Of a stretch of 64,000 bases of DNA, positions 6,750 through 15,001 are shown in pieces. The stretch's first letter is position 1, and each line of letters starts with the position of its first letter. Under the pieces are notes generated by a model that made no database searches, had not been told where the DNA came from, and saw nothing but the letters and a program-made list of their open reading frames with translations. Position numbers and translations under genes: made by a program. This DNA comes from UMGS1322 sp900550765 (GTDB taxonomy: Bacteria; Bacillota; Clostridia; Christensenellales; QALW01), in assembly GCA_958448705.1 (NCBI GenBank), contig CAUDEY010000008.1, forward strand, positions 12,908 to 76,907, in the 5' to 3' direction.

Positions 6750-9572
6750 ATGATTTCAGAAATGTTAAAAGTAGATGAGGCAATTTATGAAAGTAACAAG
6801 ATTATTTGCCGTCAAATCAGTCGAATAGGCGAATCAACACGCGGAGAGATTTCCCAAGAAGTATTGGAATCATTACGACATTTTGTAGAACACATCATTC
6901 TCAAAGTATACGCAAATGGCAGAGATATAGAAGACACACACGACAATCTTAAAATTGCAGTCAAATATGCAAAAAGCAATCCTAAATTAATACATATATC
7001 TCGTTTTCATCATTTCTTACAGGTATCTGCGTCACATAGAGCGTTAAAGGAAGAAAACGCAGAGAGACTTATGATAAAATATTACGAATACTTGCTACGC
7101 ATCAAAAACTTTTTGCGCGACAATTATTCTATGGATGTGCTTCAAAATCTCGAGCAATTCCCCTTGAATATTGATGACGAGTTAGTTGAGTATTATGCCA
7201 AAATTGCAAATAAAGTCGATTCATACAGAACTCCTATACATGGAGAATTTCGCTATGACAGATTTTATGTGCAAAAAATCAAGCCGTTTTTTGCAAACAA
7301 CAAAATATATTATGAAATAACATTTGTGTCGGCAAATGATAACGCAAGTAAAACAGATGGCATTATTGCTTTCACTGATATGGAAATAACCAGTTACTAT
7401 GCGGTCAAATTTGCTATCGCCAATGACAATGTTGAAATATTTGATAAGCATATGCCGATTCGCGTTATTGTAGATTGGGAGGTAAATATTCGTCCTTGCG
7501 AACTTACGAACTTCAATAAAATATTGACAAACACCTCAAGAAGCTATGGACAAGCAGAACAACGAAACATCAACCGTTTTCTAACCCAAACAGGTTTTAG
7601 CTTATCAGAAATAATTTTGTTTTCTGACGAATCCTATGCACATGTAAGAAATCAGCTTGTTCCACCAACAACAGCAACACACTTTTTTGATTGCCTTGAC
7701 ACATGCAGAGATATAATTAAGCATAACTCTCCTGGAAGCAACATACTGCGCTACCTATTACATCACTTGAAAAATCGAATCCTCAAAAAGCAATACAAAG
7801 ATCTTTGGGTACGCAATTATCAAGATGGCAGTTGGAAACATATTGGTGCTAATATAAATCTTTCCAACCTTTATTTAGCAAACGAATGTATTCCGTTTGA
7901 TGAAATGCCCTTCTGCTCCGGATTGAAAAACCATGTTCCAAGTCTTTCTGATTTGTTTGAGTGCCTGGATGCAACGGGCCGAGAACATGAAATACTAGCG
8001 TGGATCGTTCAAAACAACACCGAAAAGAAAAACGTACTTTTTACACCGCTTGAAAAGAACGAGGGGGGCAGATACATACTTGGTCAATTTAATGATGTAG
8101 AAGCACTTATTTCTACATACAATCAAAAACTATACAATTCATCCAAGCAACAACTTCGTAAGATGATAGTCAAATATGATCATCTATTTATCGAACACTA
8201 CAAAGAAAATACCGTATCAATTATTAACACAATTAAAAACCTAACGCAAAACGGCATTAATAACTATACTAACATGGTGAATTATTGGATGCAAACAACA
8301 AGCCCCGTACTTTGTGATGAAAAGCAAAACGCATTGCTTAATATGTTTTCTCAGTCCAAAGTAGCCCTTATTTATGGTTCAGCCGGCACAGGAAAAACAT
8401 ATTTGATAAACCACATATCAAATTTGTTTTCAAGCAAGTCTAGGCTATACTTAGCACAAACCAATCCAGCTGTAAACAATTTAAGGAGAAAAGTCACGGC
8501 ATCTTCAAATTGTACATTTATGACAATTTCAAAATTCATAAGCAAAAGATACACGGGAAAAACGACATTTGATATTTTGATAATTGACGAGTGTAGCACC
8601 GTAAATAACCATGATATGAAAGAAGTCCTTAATCGAGCCAATTTCGAGTTGCTTATATTGGTTGGAGATACATACCAGATCGAATCTATAGAGTTTGGGA
8701 ACTGGTTTGATTCTGTACGGTTCTTTTTACCTAATTCATCTGTATGCGAATTAACAAAGCCATATAGGAGCGACAGCAAGGAATTGCTTAATGTTTGGAC
8801 AGATGTCAGAGAAATGAAGGGAGATATTTACGATCTTCTTCAGACCTATGGGTTCTCTGCCGTTTTGGATAAATCCATCTTTTCTCCTGCTGTACATAAT
8901 GAAATAATTCTATGTCTTAATTACGGGGGATTGTATGGCATAAATAATATAAATCATTTTCTGCAAGAAAGTAACTCTGGCAAGGCGATATGGAGAGGAA
9001 TTCAACGCTACAAAGTGGGAGACCCAATTTTGTTCAATGATGCAGCTGATAACTTTTTCACACGAACAGCTGACCAAATTCCAATTGTACACAATAACAT
9101 GACTGGGCGTATTATTGATTTCCAGTTGCTTAACGAAGGAAAAGCAAACGAAGGAATACAATTCGACATTGAAATTGAAAGACCTCTCATTGATATGGAT
9201 ACAAATGGCATGGATTTTACCATTGTCAGCAATGCTCCAAACGGGAACTCTATAATACGTTTCGTTGTAAACAAAAATAAGACAACCGACGAAGATGACG
9301 ATGGTTCGTCAAAAGCAATAGTTCCGTTCCAAATTGCTTATGCTGTATCGATCCACAAAGCTCAAGGCTTAGAATATGATTCGGTAAAAGTTATCATTAC
9401 TGACGAAATAGATGAATTGATAACTCATAGTATTTTCTATACCGCAATAACTCGCGCAAGAAAATCACTAAAAATCTACTGGTCTCAACCTGTCGAAGAA
9501 AAAGTATTATCTCAGATTAAACCACAAGACCACAAGAAAGATGTATCTTTGCTAAAGCTCGAAATAACCTAA
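6750..9572 (+). CDS. Large SF1 helicase with unknown N-terminal half
   Basis: A 940-residue protein. The C-terminal 400 residues are a superfamily 1 (UvrD/RecD-like) helicase: Walker A GSAGTGKTY near 543-551, Walker B IIDECS near 610, a GDTYQI motif near 640, and the C-terminal SIHKAQGLEYD (about 867) and YTAITRARKS (about 897) boxes. The first ~540 residues match nothing I can name and contain no obvious nuclease motif. It stands alone with its own promoter, divergent from the restriction cassette and next to the island end, so a role in phage defence or element maintenance is likely but inferred. AGGTG precedes the ATG. Confidence 0.8.
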   Translation: MISEMLKVDEAIYESNKIICRQISRIGESTRGEISQEVLESLRHFVEHIILKVYANGRDIEDTHDNLKIAVKYAKSNPKLIHISRFHHFLQVSASHRALKEENAERLMIKYYEYLLRIKNFLRDNYSMDVLQNLEQFPLNIDDELVEYYAKIANKVDSYRTPIHGEFRYDRFYVQKIKPFFANNKIYYEITFVSANDNASKTDGIIAFTDMEITSYYAVKFAIANDNVEIFDKHMPIRVIVDWEVNIRPCELTNFNKILTNTSRSYGQAEQRNINRFLTQTGFSLSEIILFSDESYAHVRNQLVPPTTATHFFDCLDTCRDIIKHNSPGSNILRYLLHHLKNRILKKQYKDLWVRNYQDGSWKHIGANINLSNLYLANECIPFDEMPFCSGLKNHVPSLSDLFECLDATGREHEILAWIVQNNTEKKNVLFTPLEKNEGGRYILGQFNDVEALISTYNQKLYNSSKQQLRKMIVKYDHLFIEHYKENTVSIINTIKNLTQNGINNYTNMVNYWMQTTSPVLCDEKQNALLNMFSQSKVALIYGSAGTGKTYLINHISNLFSSKSRLYLAQTNPAVNNLRRKVTASSNCTFMTISKFISKRYTGKTTFDILIIDECSTVNNHDMKEVLNRANFELLILVGDTYQIESIEFGNWFDSVRFFLPNSSVCELTKPYRSDSKELLNVWTDVREMKGDIYDLLQTYGFSAVLDKSIFSPAVHNEIILCLNYGGLYGINNINHFLQESNSGKAIWRGIQRYKVGDPILFNDAADNFFTRTADQIPIVHNNMTGRIIDFQLLNEGKANEGIQFDIEIERPLIDMDTNGMDFTIVSNAPNGNSIIRFVVNKNKTTDEDDDGSSKAIVPFQIAYAVSIHKAQGLEYDSVKVIITDEIDELITHSIFYTAITRARKSLKIYWSQPVEEKVLSQIKPQDHKKDVSLLKLEIT

Positions 9573-9925
9573 TTATGAAATGCTGATTGCTGTTCATTGT
9601 GAACACGTTTCCAACAATAAAAATACATTAACTACTTTCTCGATTTTTTCAACCCATTATTCTTTGTCTACTGCAGCGCAAAATTTGACTTGAATTCTGT
9701 GTCATTTTGAGTTACAATATCAGCAGAAAAGAAAAATGCCTCTCGTTCATAAGCGGGAGGTGTTTACCGTATTATTCCGCAAAAACCCTGCTGACCACAT
9801 AACTGACCACTTACCGTTTCGGAGTACTTGGAATATATGCAGAGAAGAGTGCCGAAGAGCATTGTTTTCGGAGCGGAAAGGGCTGAAAAAAGCCTATATA
9901 AGCAGAAAATGCCTTGCGATATCTC
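9573..9925. other. Gene-free end of the island
   Basis: No convincing gene. It holds the second 18-bp repeat (9663-9680), a seven-pair hairpin (9739-9745 with 9754-9760) that has a T-run only on the minus strand, and a paired GACCAC word at 9792 and 9804. Open frames here run through the tRNA remnant and have no ribosome site. Probably the non-coding right terminus of the integrated island. Confidence 0.5.
9663..9680 (+). repeat. Right copy of the 18-bp direct repeat
   Basis: TTTGTCTACTGCAGCGCA, differing from the copy at 6611-6628 only at its sixth base. The pair encloses the helicase gene and its promoter. Confidence 0.7.
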
Positions 9926-9970
9926 TTTGGGACCATCAGGCCGCAGGTTCGAACCCTGTCACTCCGACCA
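9926..9970 (+). pseudogene. 3' half of tRNA-Pro(UGG): attachment-site remnant
   Basis: Starting in the anticodon loop (TTTGGGA, 9926-9932) the sequence follows a bacterial tRNA-Pro to its encoded CCA end. It has the 3' anticodon strand, variable loop, T arm (GCAGG/TTCGAAC/CCTGT), acceptor strand CACTCCG and ACCA. Upstream bases cannot pair with the anticodon or acceptor strands, so the 5' half is absent and this is not a working tRNA. This is the scar expected when a tyrosine-integrase element inserts into a tRNA. The intact tRNA should lie left of the window. Confidence 0.8.
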
Positions 9971-9971
9971 C

Positions 9972-10009
9972 GTCGCCGCAAGCTGCATATCGCTTGCGGC
10001 GACTTTTTT
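9972..10009 (+). terminator. tRNA-Pro terminator
   Basis: A 12-bp perfect stem (9972-9983 with 9992-10003, GTCGCCGCAAGC) with an 8-base loop and six Ts, immediately after the tRNA CCA end. It is the original terminator of the tRNA gene, left with its 3' half. Confidence 0.85.
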
Positions 10010-10153
10010 ACAAAAGCGCTCATTTCGCAGCGTCTCCTTTTCGCTGCTCGCTTGTAAACGCGCTTTTAACGGTTTCGCTTGCTACCAACCTTTTGCAGGT
10101 GTATGTCTATTAATTTTTTCGATGGCATCTTTTTTATAACTTCTTTACATTTC

Positions 10154-10195
10154 TAAGCGATTTCAGTATTTTTTACTGCAATCGCTTATTTTTTT
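10154..10195 (+). terminator. Strong intrinsic terminator
   Basis: TAAGCGATT (10154-10162) pairs with AATCGCTTA (10180-10188), extended by an inner AGTA/TACT pair, then seven Ts. It insulates the following gene from the tRNA side. Confidence 0.75.
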
Positions 10196-10206
10196 CAGAA
10201 TGAGTA

Positions 10207-10234
10207 TTGACAAATAAAATTTTTCTGATATAAC
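10207..10234 (+). promoter_or_regulatory. Promoter of the nucleotidyltransferase-like gene
   Basis: TTGACA (10207-10212), 16-base spacer, TATAAC (10229-10234), about 66 bases before the ATG at 10300. Confidence 0.6.
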
Positions 10235-10299
10235 TTAACGATTTAGTTCTGCAGGACTGAATGGTTGGTTTGGGAAATAATTTTTAGGAGATAAACATA

Positions 10300-10932
10300 A
10301 TGCATGATTTCAGGTATGTAACAAAAAACGAGGCAAAACCTATAAAGAAAGAACTATATCAAATTCTTTACGAGGCGCAGGATTTAGTAAGAGATAAGTT
10401 TACTTTTAGTTTTACACCGATCGGTAGTTCAAGCCATAACATGATAACCTATGATGTAAAATCAAATATCGGTTTTGATTTTGATATCAACATTGAGGTC
10501 AATGACGATAATGAGGATTTCGAGCTGAAAGAAATACGGACGATAATCCGTACTGCTATTGACCGTATTGCGTCTCGCTATGGATACAGGTTTTGCGAAG
10601 ATTCCACAAGAGTACTGACCATTAAGAAAGTCAACACTTTTACTTCTCATATTATTCATAGCTGCGATTTTGCAATAGTGTATAACTGCGCTGATGGCAG
10701 ACAACAGTATATTCGGTTCAATAAAGATAACAACTATTATTCTTGGGAATATCAGGGCAAAGGTTTTGCTGATCTGAATAAAAAAATGTACTGGCTGAAA
10801 AAGAACGGGTTATGGGGAAATTTGCAGGATTATTATATCGAAAAGAAAAACGCAAATCCGGACAAGCACTCTCGCTCAATTTTTGCGGAGTCAATAAATG
10901 AAATGTGTCAGAAAAACGGCTATCGCAAATAG
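10300..10932 (+). CDS. Nucleotidyltransferase-fold protein, function unknown
   Basis: A 210-residue protein. Three motifs fit the polymerase-beta nucleotidyltransferase fold: IGSSS (residues 41-45), FDFDIN with acidic residues Asp60 and Asp62, and a third strand CDFAIV with Asp123. This hG[GS]S...[DE]h[DE]...h[DE]h pattern is shared by CD-NTases, toxin-type and resistance-type transferases. I cannot say which substrate it uses. It stands alone with its own promoter and AGGAG site, beside the tRNA integration scar and integrase debris, so horizontal transfer is likely. No partner effector gene or antitoxin is visible next to it. Confidence 0.65.
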   Translation: MHDFRYVTKNEAKPIKKELYQILYEAQDLVRDKFTFSFTPIGSSSHNMITYDVKSNIGFDFDINIEVNDDNEDFELKEIRTIIRTAIDRIASRYGYRFCEDSTRVLTIKKVNTFTSHIIHSCDFAIVYNCADGRQQYIRFNKDNNYYSWEYQGKGFADLNKKMYWLKKNGLWGNLQDYYIEKKNANPDKHSRSIFAESINEMCQKNGYRK

Positions 10933-10938
10933 CCTATT

Positions 10939-11166
10939 CTTTCCTTCGTACAGATGATCGTTAATCATGGTGACACAGCCTGTCCCAGGTTTGCGTATTT
11001 TGGGCGTATACGGCTTGAATTCAATCTGAGAGGTATCTTTCTTTGTCGGCTCAATCGTCGGCATTTGGGGGTTTGTGCCGCCGATTTTGCGGCCTATCCG
11101 CACCGCTGCCTGCCTCTGCATTGTGTCGGTGATATGGCTGTAAATATTAAGCGTAGTGCATGTTGA
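10939..11166 (-). pseudogene. C-terminal fragment of a tyrosine integrase
   Basis: The minus strand reads TLNIYSHITDTMQRQAA, the end of a tyrosine recombinase with the catalytic Tyr in NIY, followed by a tail ending GTGCVTMINDHLYEG typical of integrases of clostridial transposons (family recalled, not searched). Everything upstream, including the Arg-His-Arg catalytic residues, is missing, and the downstream end is replaced by unrelated codons. It is the debris of an integrase near the tRNA-Pro attachment scar, though it need not have belonged to the same element. Confidence 0.6.
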
Positions 11167-11326
11167 TAGTGTGCATGTAGCGTATCAGAATTTAATCAAG
11201 AAAGGGATAAATATTGAAACGATTAAAAAGACGGATTGGGGTGGTGAGCAATTGATTTTACCAATAAATAATGATATAATTCATACGATTATTTTACGCG
11301 GTGATTGGAGAGTTGATTTGTGTTAG
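11162..11326 (+). pseudogene. Possible VOC (glyoxalase-like) protein remnant
   Basis: An open plus-strand stretch encoding VHVAYQNLIKKGINIE followed by TDWGGEQLILP resembles the C-terminal beta-alpha-beta module of vicinal-oxygen-chelate proteins (glyoxalase or bleomycin-resistance type). It has no start codon or ribosome site, abuts the integrase fragment and runs into the start of the acetyltransferase gene. The identification rests on pattern alone. Confidence 0.35.
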
Positions 11327-11850
11327 ATAGTCAATTAAAACTGTATGTTCCTCAATACCGTGATTTATGGTATCGACAACAATTGCTAAATGATGCTGCT
11401 ACTATGGACTATAATAAGGGATATGATTTGGACTTTAGAGGATATCACAAAGATAGCGGCTGTATTGATTTTCCCCAAGGACAATGGAAAGATTGGTACG
11501 ATTGGTTTATTGATCAAGAACCGAAACGATTTTATGCCTATATAACACGGTTGCATGATGGTAAGTTTATCGGTGAGGTTAATGTCCATAAAAGTGATGC
11601 TGCACCGTGGCATGAAATGGGAATCGTTTTAGAGGCTAAATTTCGAGGGCAAGGTTATGCGGTCGAAGCGTTGAAATTACTCCTAGAGTATGCTTTTGTG
11701 AACTTAAATGTTGATGCTGTCCATAATAGTTTTGAAATGAATCGGGTGGCTGCTATTCGAACACATCTTTCAGCTGGTTTTAAAGAATACAACAAGGAAA
11801 ACGATAATATCGAACTATTAATTACCAGAGAGCAGTATTTCTCCCAATAA
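11320..11850 (+). CDS. GNAT-family N-acetyltransferase (RimJ/RimL type)
   Basis: A 176-residue acetyltransferase. The acetyl-CoA pyrophosphate-binding loop appears as RGQGYA near residues 109-114, preceded by the beta-strand EMGIVL and followed by the helix EALKLLLEYAF. The substrate is not evident; relatives acetylate ribosomal protein N-termini, amino acids or antibiotics. The GTG start at 11320 has GGAG nine bases upstream and overlaps the end of a decayed VOC-like frame. It is isolated and closed by its own terminator, in an AT-rich transferred stretch. Confidence 0.82.
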   Translation: MLDSQLKLYVPQYRDLWYRQQLLNDAATMDYNKGYDLDFRGYHKDSGCIDFPQGQWKDWYDWFIDQEPKRFYAYITRLHDGKFIGEVNVHKSDAAPWHEMGIVLEAKFRGQGYAVEALKLLLEYAFVNLNVDAVHNSFEMNRVAAIRTHLSAGFKEYNKENDNIELLITREQYFSQ

Positions 11851-11903
11851 CCAATTTCCCAATCCGAAAATGCAAATATATCTTTTTCGTAGTCCCTTGC
11901 CGC

Positions 11904-11940
11904 GTCGGAGCAAAGTCTTCTTTGCTCCGACTTTGTTTTT
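11904..11940 (+). terminator. Terminator of the acetyltransferase gene
   Basis: A 12-bp perfect stem (11904-11915 with 11920-11931) with loop TCTT, then a T-rich tail. Confidence 0.85.
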
Positions 11941-12191
11941 ATTTAATAAGTGTAATATATACTAATCAATTCAATTATACGCCTATGTTTTATCAGAAGG
12001 AGATGTAATTGGATTTTGTATATTATAACGAATTTATATGATATGTGTTTTTAAATTCAGGTCAGATAGCCGTAGATAATACTGTTCTTAAACACCGTTT
12101 TTGTAAAAGAGTATTGATTTTTTTTTTACAATTGTGTTATATTATAAATAGATTTGTATATTGTTCGATATAAAGAAAATAAATTATAAAA

Positions 12192-12909
12192 ATGATTCGA
12201 TTTAATCTGATTGATAGGGAAATAAAAGTGTTTGTATGCTGAATGTTATGAACCTTCCATGTTCAAGCATTGCACTGAGGATTTTGATTCAAACAATCCC
12301 ATATTATTCAATTTAGATATTTATTATCTTCGCAGAATACTCAAGAAGGAATTGTTAATTTCGAAAAAAGAATATAAATAATTATAAATCTGTACATATT
12401 GATTGGTTCGGAGGAGAACCTCTTTTAGATAGAAAAACAATAGAGTATATTTCAACATATTTCATTAGTATTTGTGCCAAAGCCATATGAGGAAGTTATT
12501 ACCACTAATGGATATTTATTAACAGAAAATGATATTGTGGATCTTGGAATTGTGTTTGATAAGCTTGGAAAAATAGTTGATAAAATAAAATTCCATGCAA
12601 ATTTCATTGATCTTAGTGTGGGCGGAATGCGTTGTTATGCAAATAGTTTTAATCAAGTTATCATAGGGGGGATGGCTTAATTTCGAAGTGTGATGAATCT
12701 GTTGTTGAGATTAGTATAGATCATTTAACTTCTGAAGGTGAGATGATAATAATAAACATGCGGAATGGTTCTATTCAGCACAATGTAGCGAAGAATATGA
12801 CGACTGTTTTTATTGCTGTTGTTGTTTTACCGATCCTTGTCCTAAGGTACAAATAACAAAAGATGTGGAAACATGTTCTGCTGTTTGTGTAAAATCCTAT
12901 AAAGCGTAG
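12192..12909 (+). pseudogene. Broken radical SAM/SPASM peptide maturase
   Basis: Pieces of one protein lie in order in different frames. They are KCLYAECYEP near 12230 (a decayed CxxxCxxC cluster motif in which one Cys reads Ala), HIDWFGGEPLLDRKT near 12395-12440 (radical SAM GGEP motif), EVITTNGYLLTEND near 12490-12535 and KCDESVVEI near 12690. A Cys-rich tail (12751-12909, with FYCCCCF, DPCPK and ETCSAVC) looks like a SPASM iron-sulfur domain. Stops and frameshifts separate them, so no active enzyme can be made. Intact relatives install crosslinks in ribosomal peptides. It lies just before a precursor-like gene and two ABC exporters. Confidence 0.72.
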
Positions 12910-12926
12910 AGTATATAGGAGAAAAC

Positions 12927-13143
12927 GTTGAGGTAGTTGTTAAAGATAGTTGATGGATTAATGATTTAGTAATCAAGCTCACAAATTCCGATTTATAATT
13001 ATATAGAATCCCATAGAAATTGATATAAAAAATTGGAGCCACTTTAATTGCAAAGGAAGCGAAAGTGAAACTTGTGCCGAACCCGGAGGTAAGTATTCTA
13101 CGGGATGTCAAATCCTCGTGGCTGTGGATGTACAGCTTGCTAA
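12927..13143 (+). pseudogene. Broken RiPP precursor-like gene, Cys-rich end
   Basis: Starting six bases after an AGGAG site, one frame reads WINDLVIKLTNSDL, then after in-frame stops (12996, 13014, 13026) an open stretch IGATLIAKEAKVKLVPNPE and RDVKSS. A frame change at 13119 continues as GCGCTAC and TAA (13120-13143). Restoring two bases would give a roughly 72-residue peptide with a charged leader and a short Cys-rich core ending CGCGCTAC. It sits 17 bases after the maturase remnant and before a hairpin, which is typical RiPP order. The start codon appears lost (GTT). Hand-read; no database match was checked. Confidence 0.5.
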
Positions 13144-13150
13144 TCGCTAA

Positions 13151-13181
13151 CAAGAGGCCTCCTTTTTAAGGAGGCCTCTTG
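13151..13181 (+). terminator. Intercistronic hairpin after the precursor remnant
   Basis: A perfect 14-bp stem (13151-13164 with 13168-13181) with a 3-base loop but no T-run. In peptide clusters such hairpins between precursor and exporter genes limit read-through or stabilise the precursor RNA. That role is inferred here. Confidence 0.6.
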
Positions 13182-13212
13182 ACCAAAAATAATTTTGGAG
13201 ATTTTTAAATAC

Positions 13213-14964
13213 ATGAGCAGAATAGCTACATTCTTTAAGTATAATATTAATTGTTTTATTTTCTATATAAAGACTATATGGTCAACTTGCAAAAGGGTCT
13301 TTTTTCTTACTTTTCTAGATGGAATTTTAGGTGCGCTTATTTCTTTTATATGGATGTATTTCTTTAAATACCTCCTTGATTATTTAGCTTTGCAAATTTT
13401 TAACAAGGCAATACTATGGATATTATGTTGTATCTGTCTTAGCGGCATAATTGAATTGTTTAGAAGTTTAATTAACATAGTGGAAAGGAATGCCTATTTT
13501 GATATTAATGTATTTCTTCAATCGAAATTATCAGAATTAAGTTTTAAAATTTCTTATGAAAAAATGGAAGATTCTGAAACTATTCAGCAGTTTGAAATGG
13601 CACATAAGTGCATCAATCGTAATTATATGGAAAAATATACTTTGGGGTTAGCAAATATTGTTTCATGTATTCTTGTATTTGCCGGAGTGGGAATTATAAC
13701 TTCATCATTAAATTTATGGATAACGTTGATTCTATTTATCGTTATTACAGTAAATGCTGTGTGTCATTTCATTCAATCTCAATATGAAGTAGCGCAATTT
13801 ACCGAAGAAACTACGGTTAGTAGACAACTTGAATATACAAGATTTTGGCTTACAGAAAGAAGTCGAGCGAAGGAAGTGCGGACTTATTTATTGCATGATT
13901 TTGTAGTGGGTAAACTTAAAGAATACAATGAAATGTTTTTTCGTGTGCTTCAAAGCTTTACAAAAAAGCAAAAAAAGACTTATATTGCGGTACATTTAAT
14001 CAATGGTATACAAATGATAATACTATATTTATATTGTGCTTATTTATTGTCACAAGGTATTATAACTGCAGGTGATTTTATGCTTAATATTTCCGCATTA
14101 TTATCCTTTGGAGCTGCGCTTACTAACATACTGAAATCACTAATTGATGTATACAAAAATAATATGTATATTGATAAATTGAAAAATTGTATGGAATTTA
14201 ATGTTGATGCGTATGATAAGGTTTTTTTGAACAAAGAAATAGATACAATAGAATTTCGGAACGTTTCTTTTCGGTATCCAGGAGAAAGTAGAAATGCTTT
14301 AGATAATATTAATTTTATCATGTATGGAAATGAAAAGCTTTCTTTGATTGGTGAGAACGGCGCAGGAAAAAGCACATTGGTTAAATTACTTTCTGGACTA
14401 TATACACCTACTAGTGGCGAAATATTGATTAATGGAATACCGATTGATTCTCGGCGGAAGAATTATTTATCTTTGTTTAGTATGGTGTTCCAAGACTATA
14501 CAATTTTTAATTTTTCAGTGGAAGAGAATATTAGTATGGGAAAGAATGGGCAGAAGCAAAAAATGCGTGAACTTCTTAACAAAATGGGACTTCGTGATGT
14601 TGAACCCGAAGCATATATCTCACAAATTTTTAGTGATAAAGGAATAGAATTATCGGGAGGAGAGAATCAAAAACTTGCAATTATTAGAGCTCTTTTTAAA
14701 GATGCTCCCATTTTGATATTAGATGAGCCAACCTCTGCTTTATCCCCTCAAAGCGAATATGACATATATAAAATGTTCAGTGAATTAACAACAAATAAAA
14801 CGGTGCTTTTCATATCACATCGATTATCAAGCTGTCGTATTTGCGATAGAATACTATTATTACAAGATGGAAAAGTTGAAGCTATGGGTTCGCATAATGA
14901 ACTTATGGAATCTTCCTCCAAATATAGAGAAATGTTTAATGCACAGGCCGAATTATATGCGTAG
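13213..14964 (+). CDS. ABC exporter half-transporter (membrane domain fused to ATPase)
   Basis: About 583 residues: an N-terminal membrane domain with some six hydrophobic segments (within about 20-320) and a C-terminal ATPase with Walker A GENGAGKSTL, signature LSGGENQKLAI, Walker B ILILDEPTSAL and switch His in ISHRLSS. There is no N-terminal C39 peptidase domain, so it would not trim leader peptides itself. ATG at 13213 (MSRIATFF) has GGAG 12 bases upstream; an in-frame TTG at 13195 is possible. It probably pairs with the next gene as a heterodimer exporting the product of the decayed peptide locus upstream. Confidence 0.88.
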   Translation: MSRIATFFKYNINCFIFYIKTIWSTCKRVFFLTFLDGILGALISFIWMYFFKYLLDYLALQIFNKAILWILCCICLSGIIELFRSLINIVERNAYFDINVFLQSKLSELSFKISYEKMEDSETIQQFEMAHKCINRNYMEKYTLGLANIVSCILVFAGVGIITSSLNLWITLILFIVITVNAVCHFIQSQYEVAQFTEETTVSRQLEYTRFWLTERSRAKEVRTYLLHDFVVGKLKEYNEMFFRVLQSFTKKQKKTYIAVHLINGIQMIILYLYCAYLLSQGIITAGDFMLNISALLSFGAALTNILKSLIDVYKNNMYIDKLKNCMEFNVDAYDKVFLNKEIDTIEFRNVSFRYPGESRNALDNINFIMYGNEKLSLIGENGAGKSTLVKLLSGLYTPTSGEILINGIPIDSRRKNYLSLFSMVFQDYTIFNFSVEENISMGKNGQKQKMRELLNKMGLRDVEPEAYISQIFSDKGIELSGGENQKLAIIRALFKDAPILILDEPTSALSPQSEYDIYKMFSELTTNKTVLFISHRLSSCRICDRILLLQDGKVEAMGSHNELMESSSKYREMFNAQAELYA

Positions 14965-15001
14965 TAATTGTTATAAATTGTAAATAATTGGAGGGTACAA
15001 T

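Noticed and set aside
9736..10113. Open frames of 70-125 codons across the tRNA remnant
   Set aside because: They read through the tRNA 3' half and its terminator and have no ribosome site; such frames are common artefacts at tRNA genes.
12474..12680. A 68-codon frame as an independent gene
   Set aside because: Its ITTNGYLL segment and the flanking fragments show it is the middle of the broken radical SAM gene.
12842..13153. A 103-codon minus-strand frame over the precursor-like region
   Set aside because: No ribosome site or domain; it mirrors the open part of the plus-strand precursor remnant and crosses the maturase tail.
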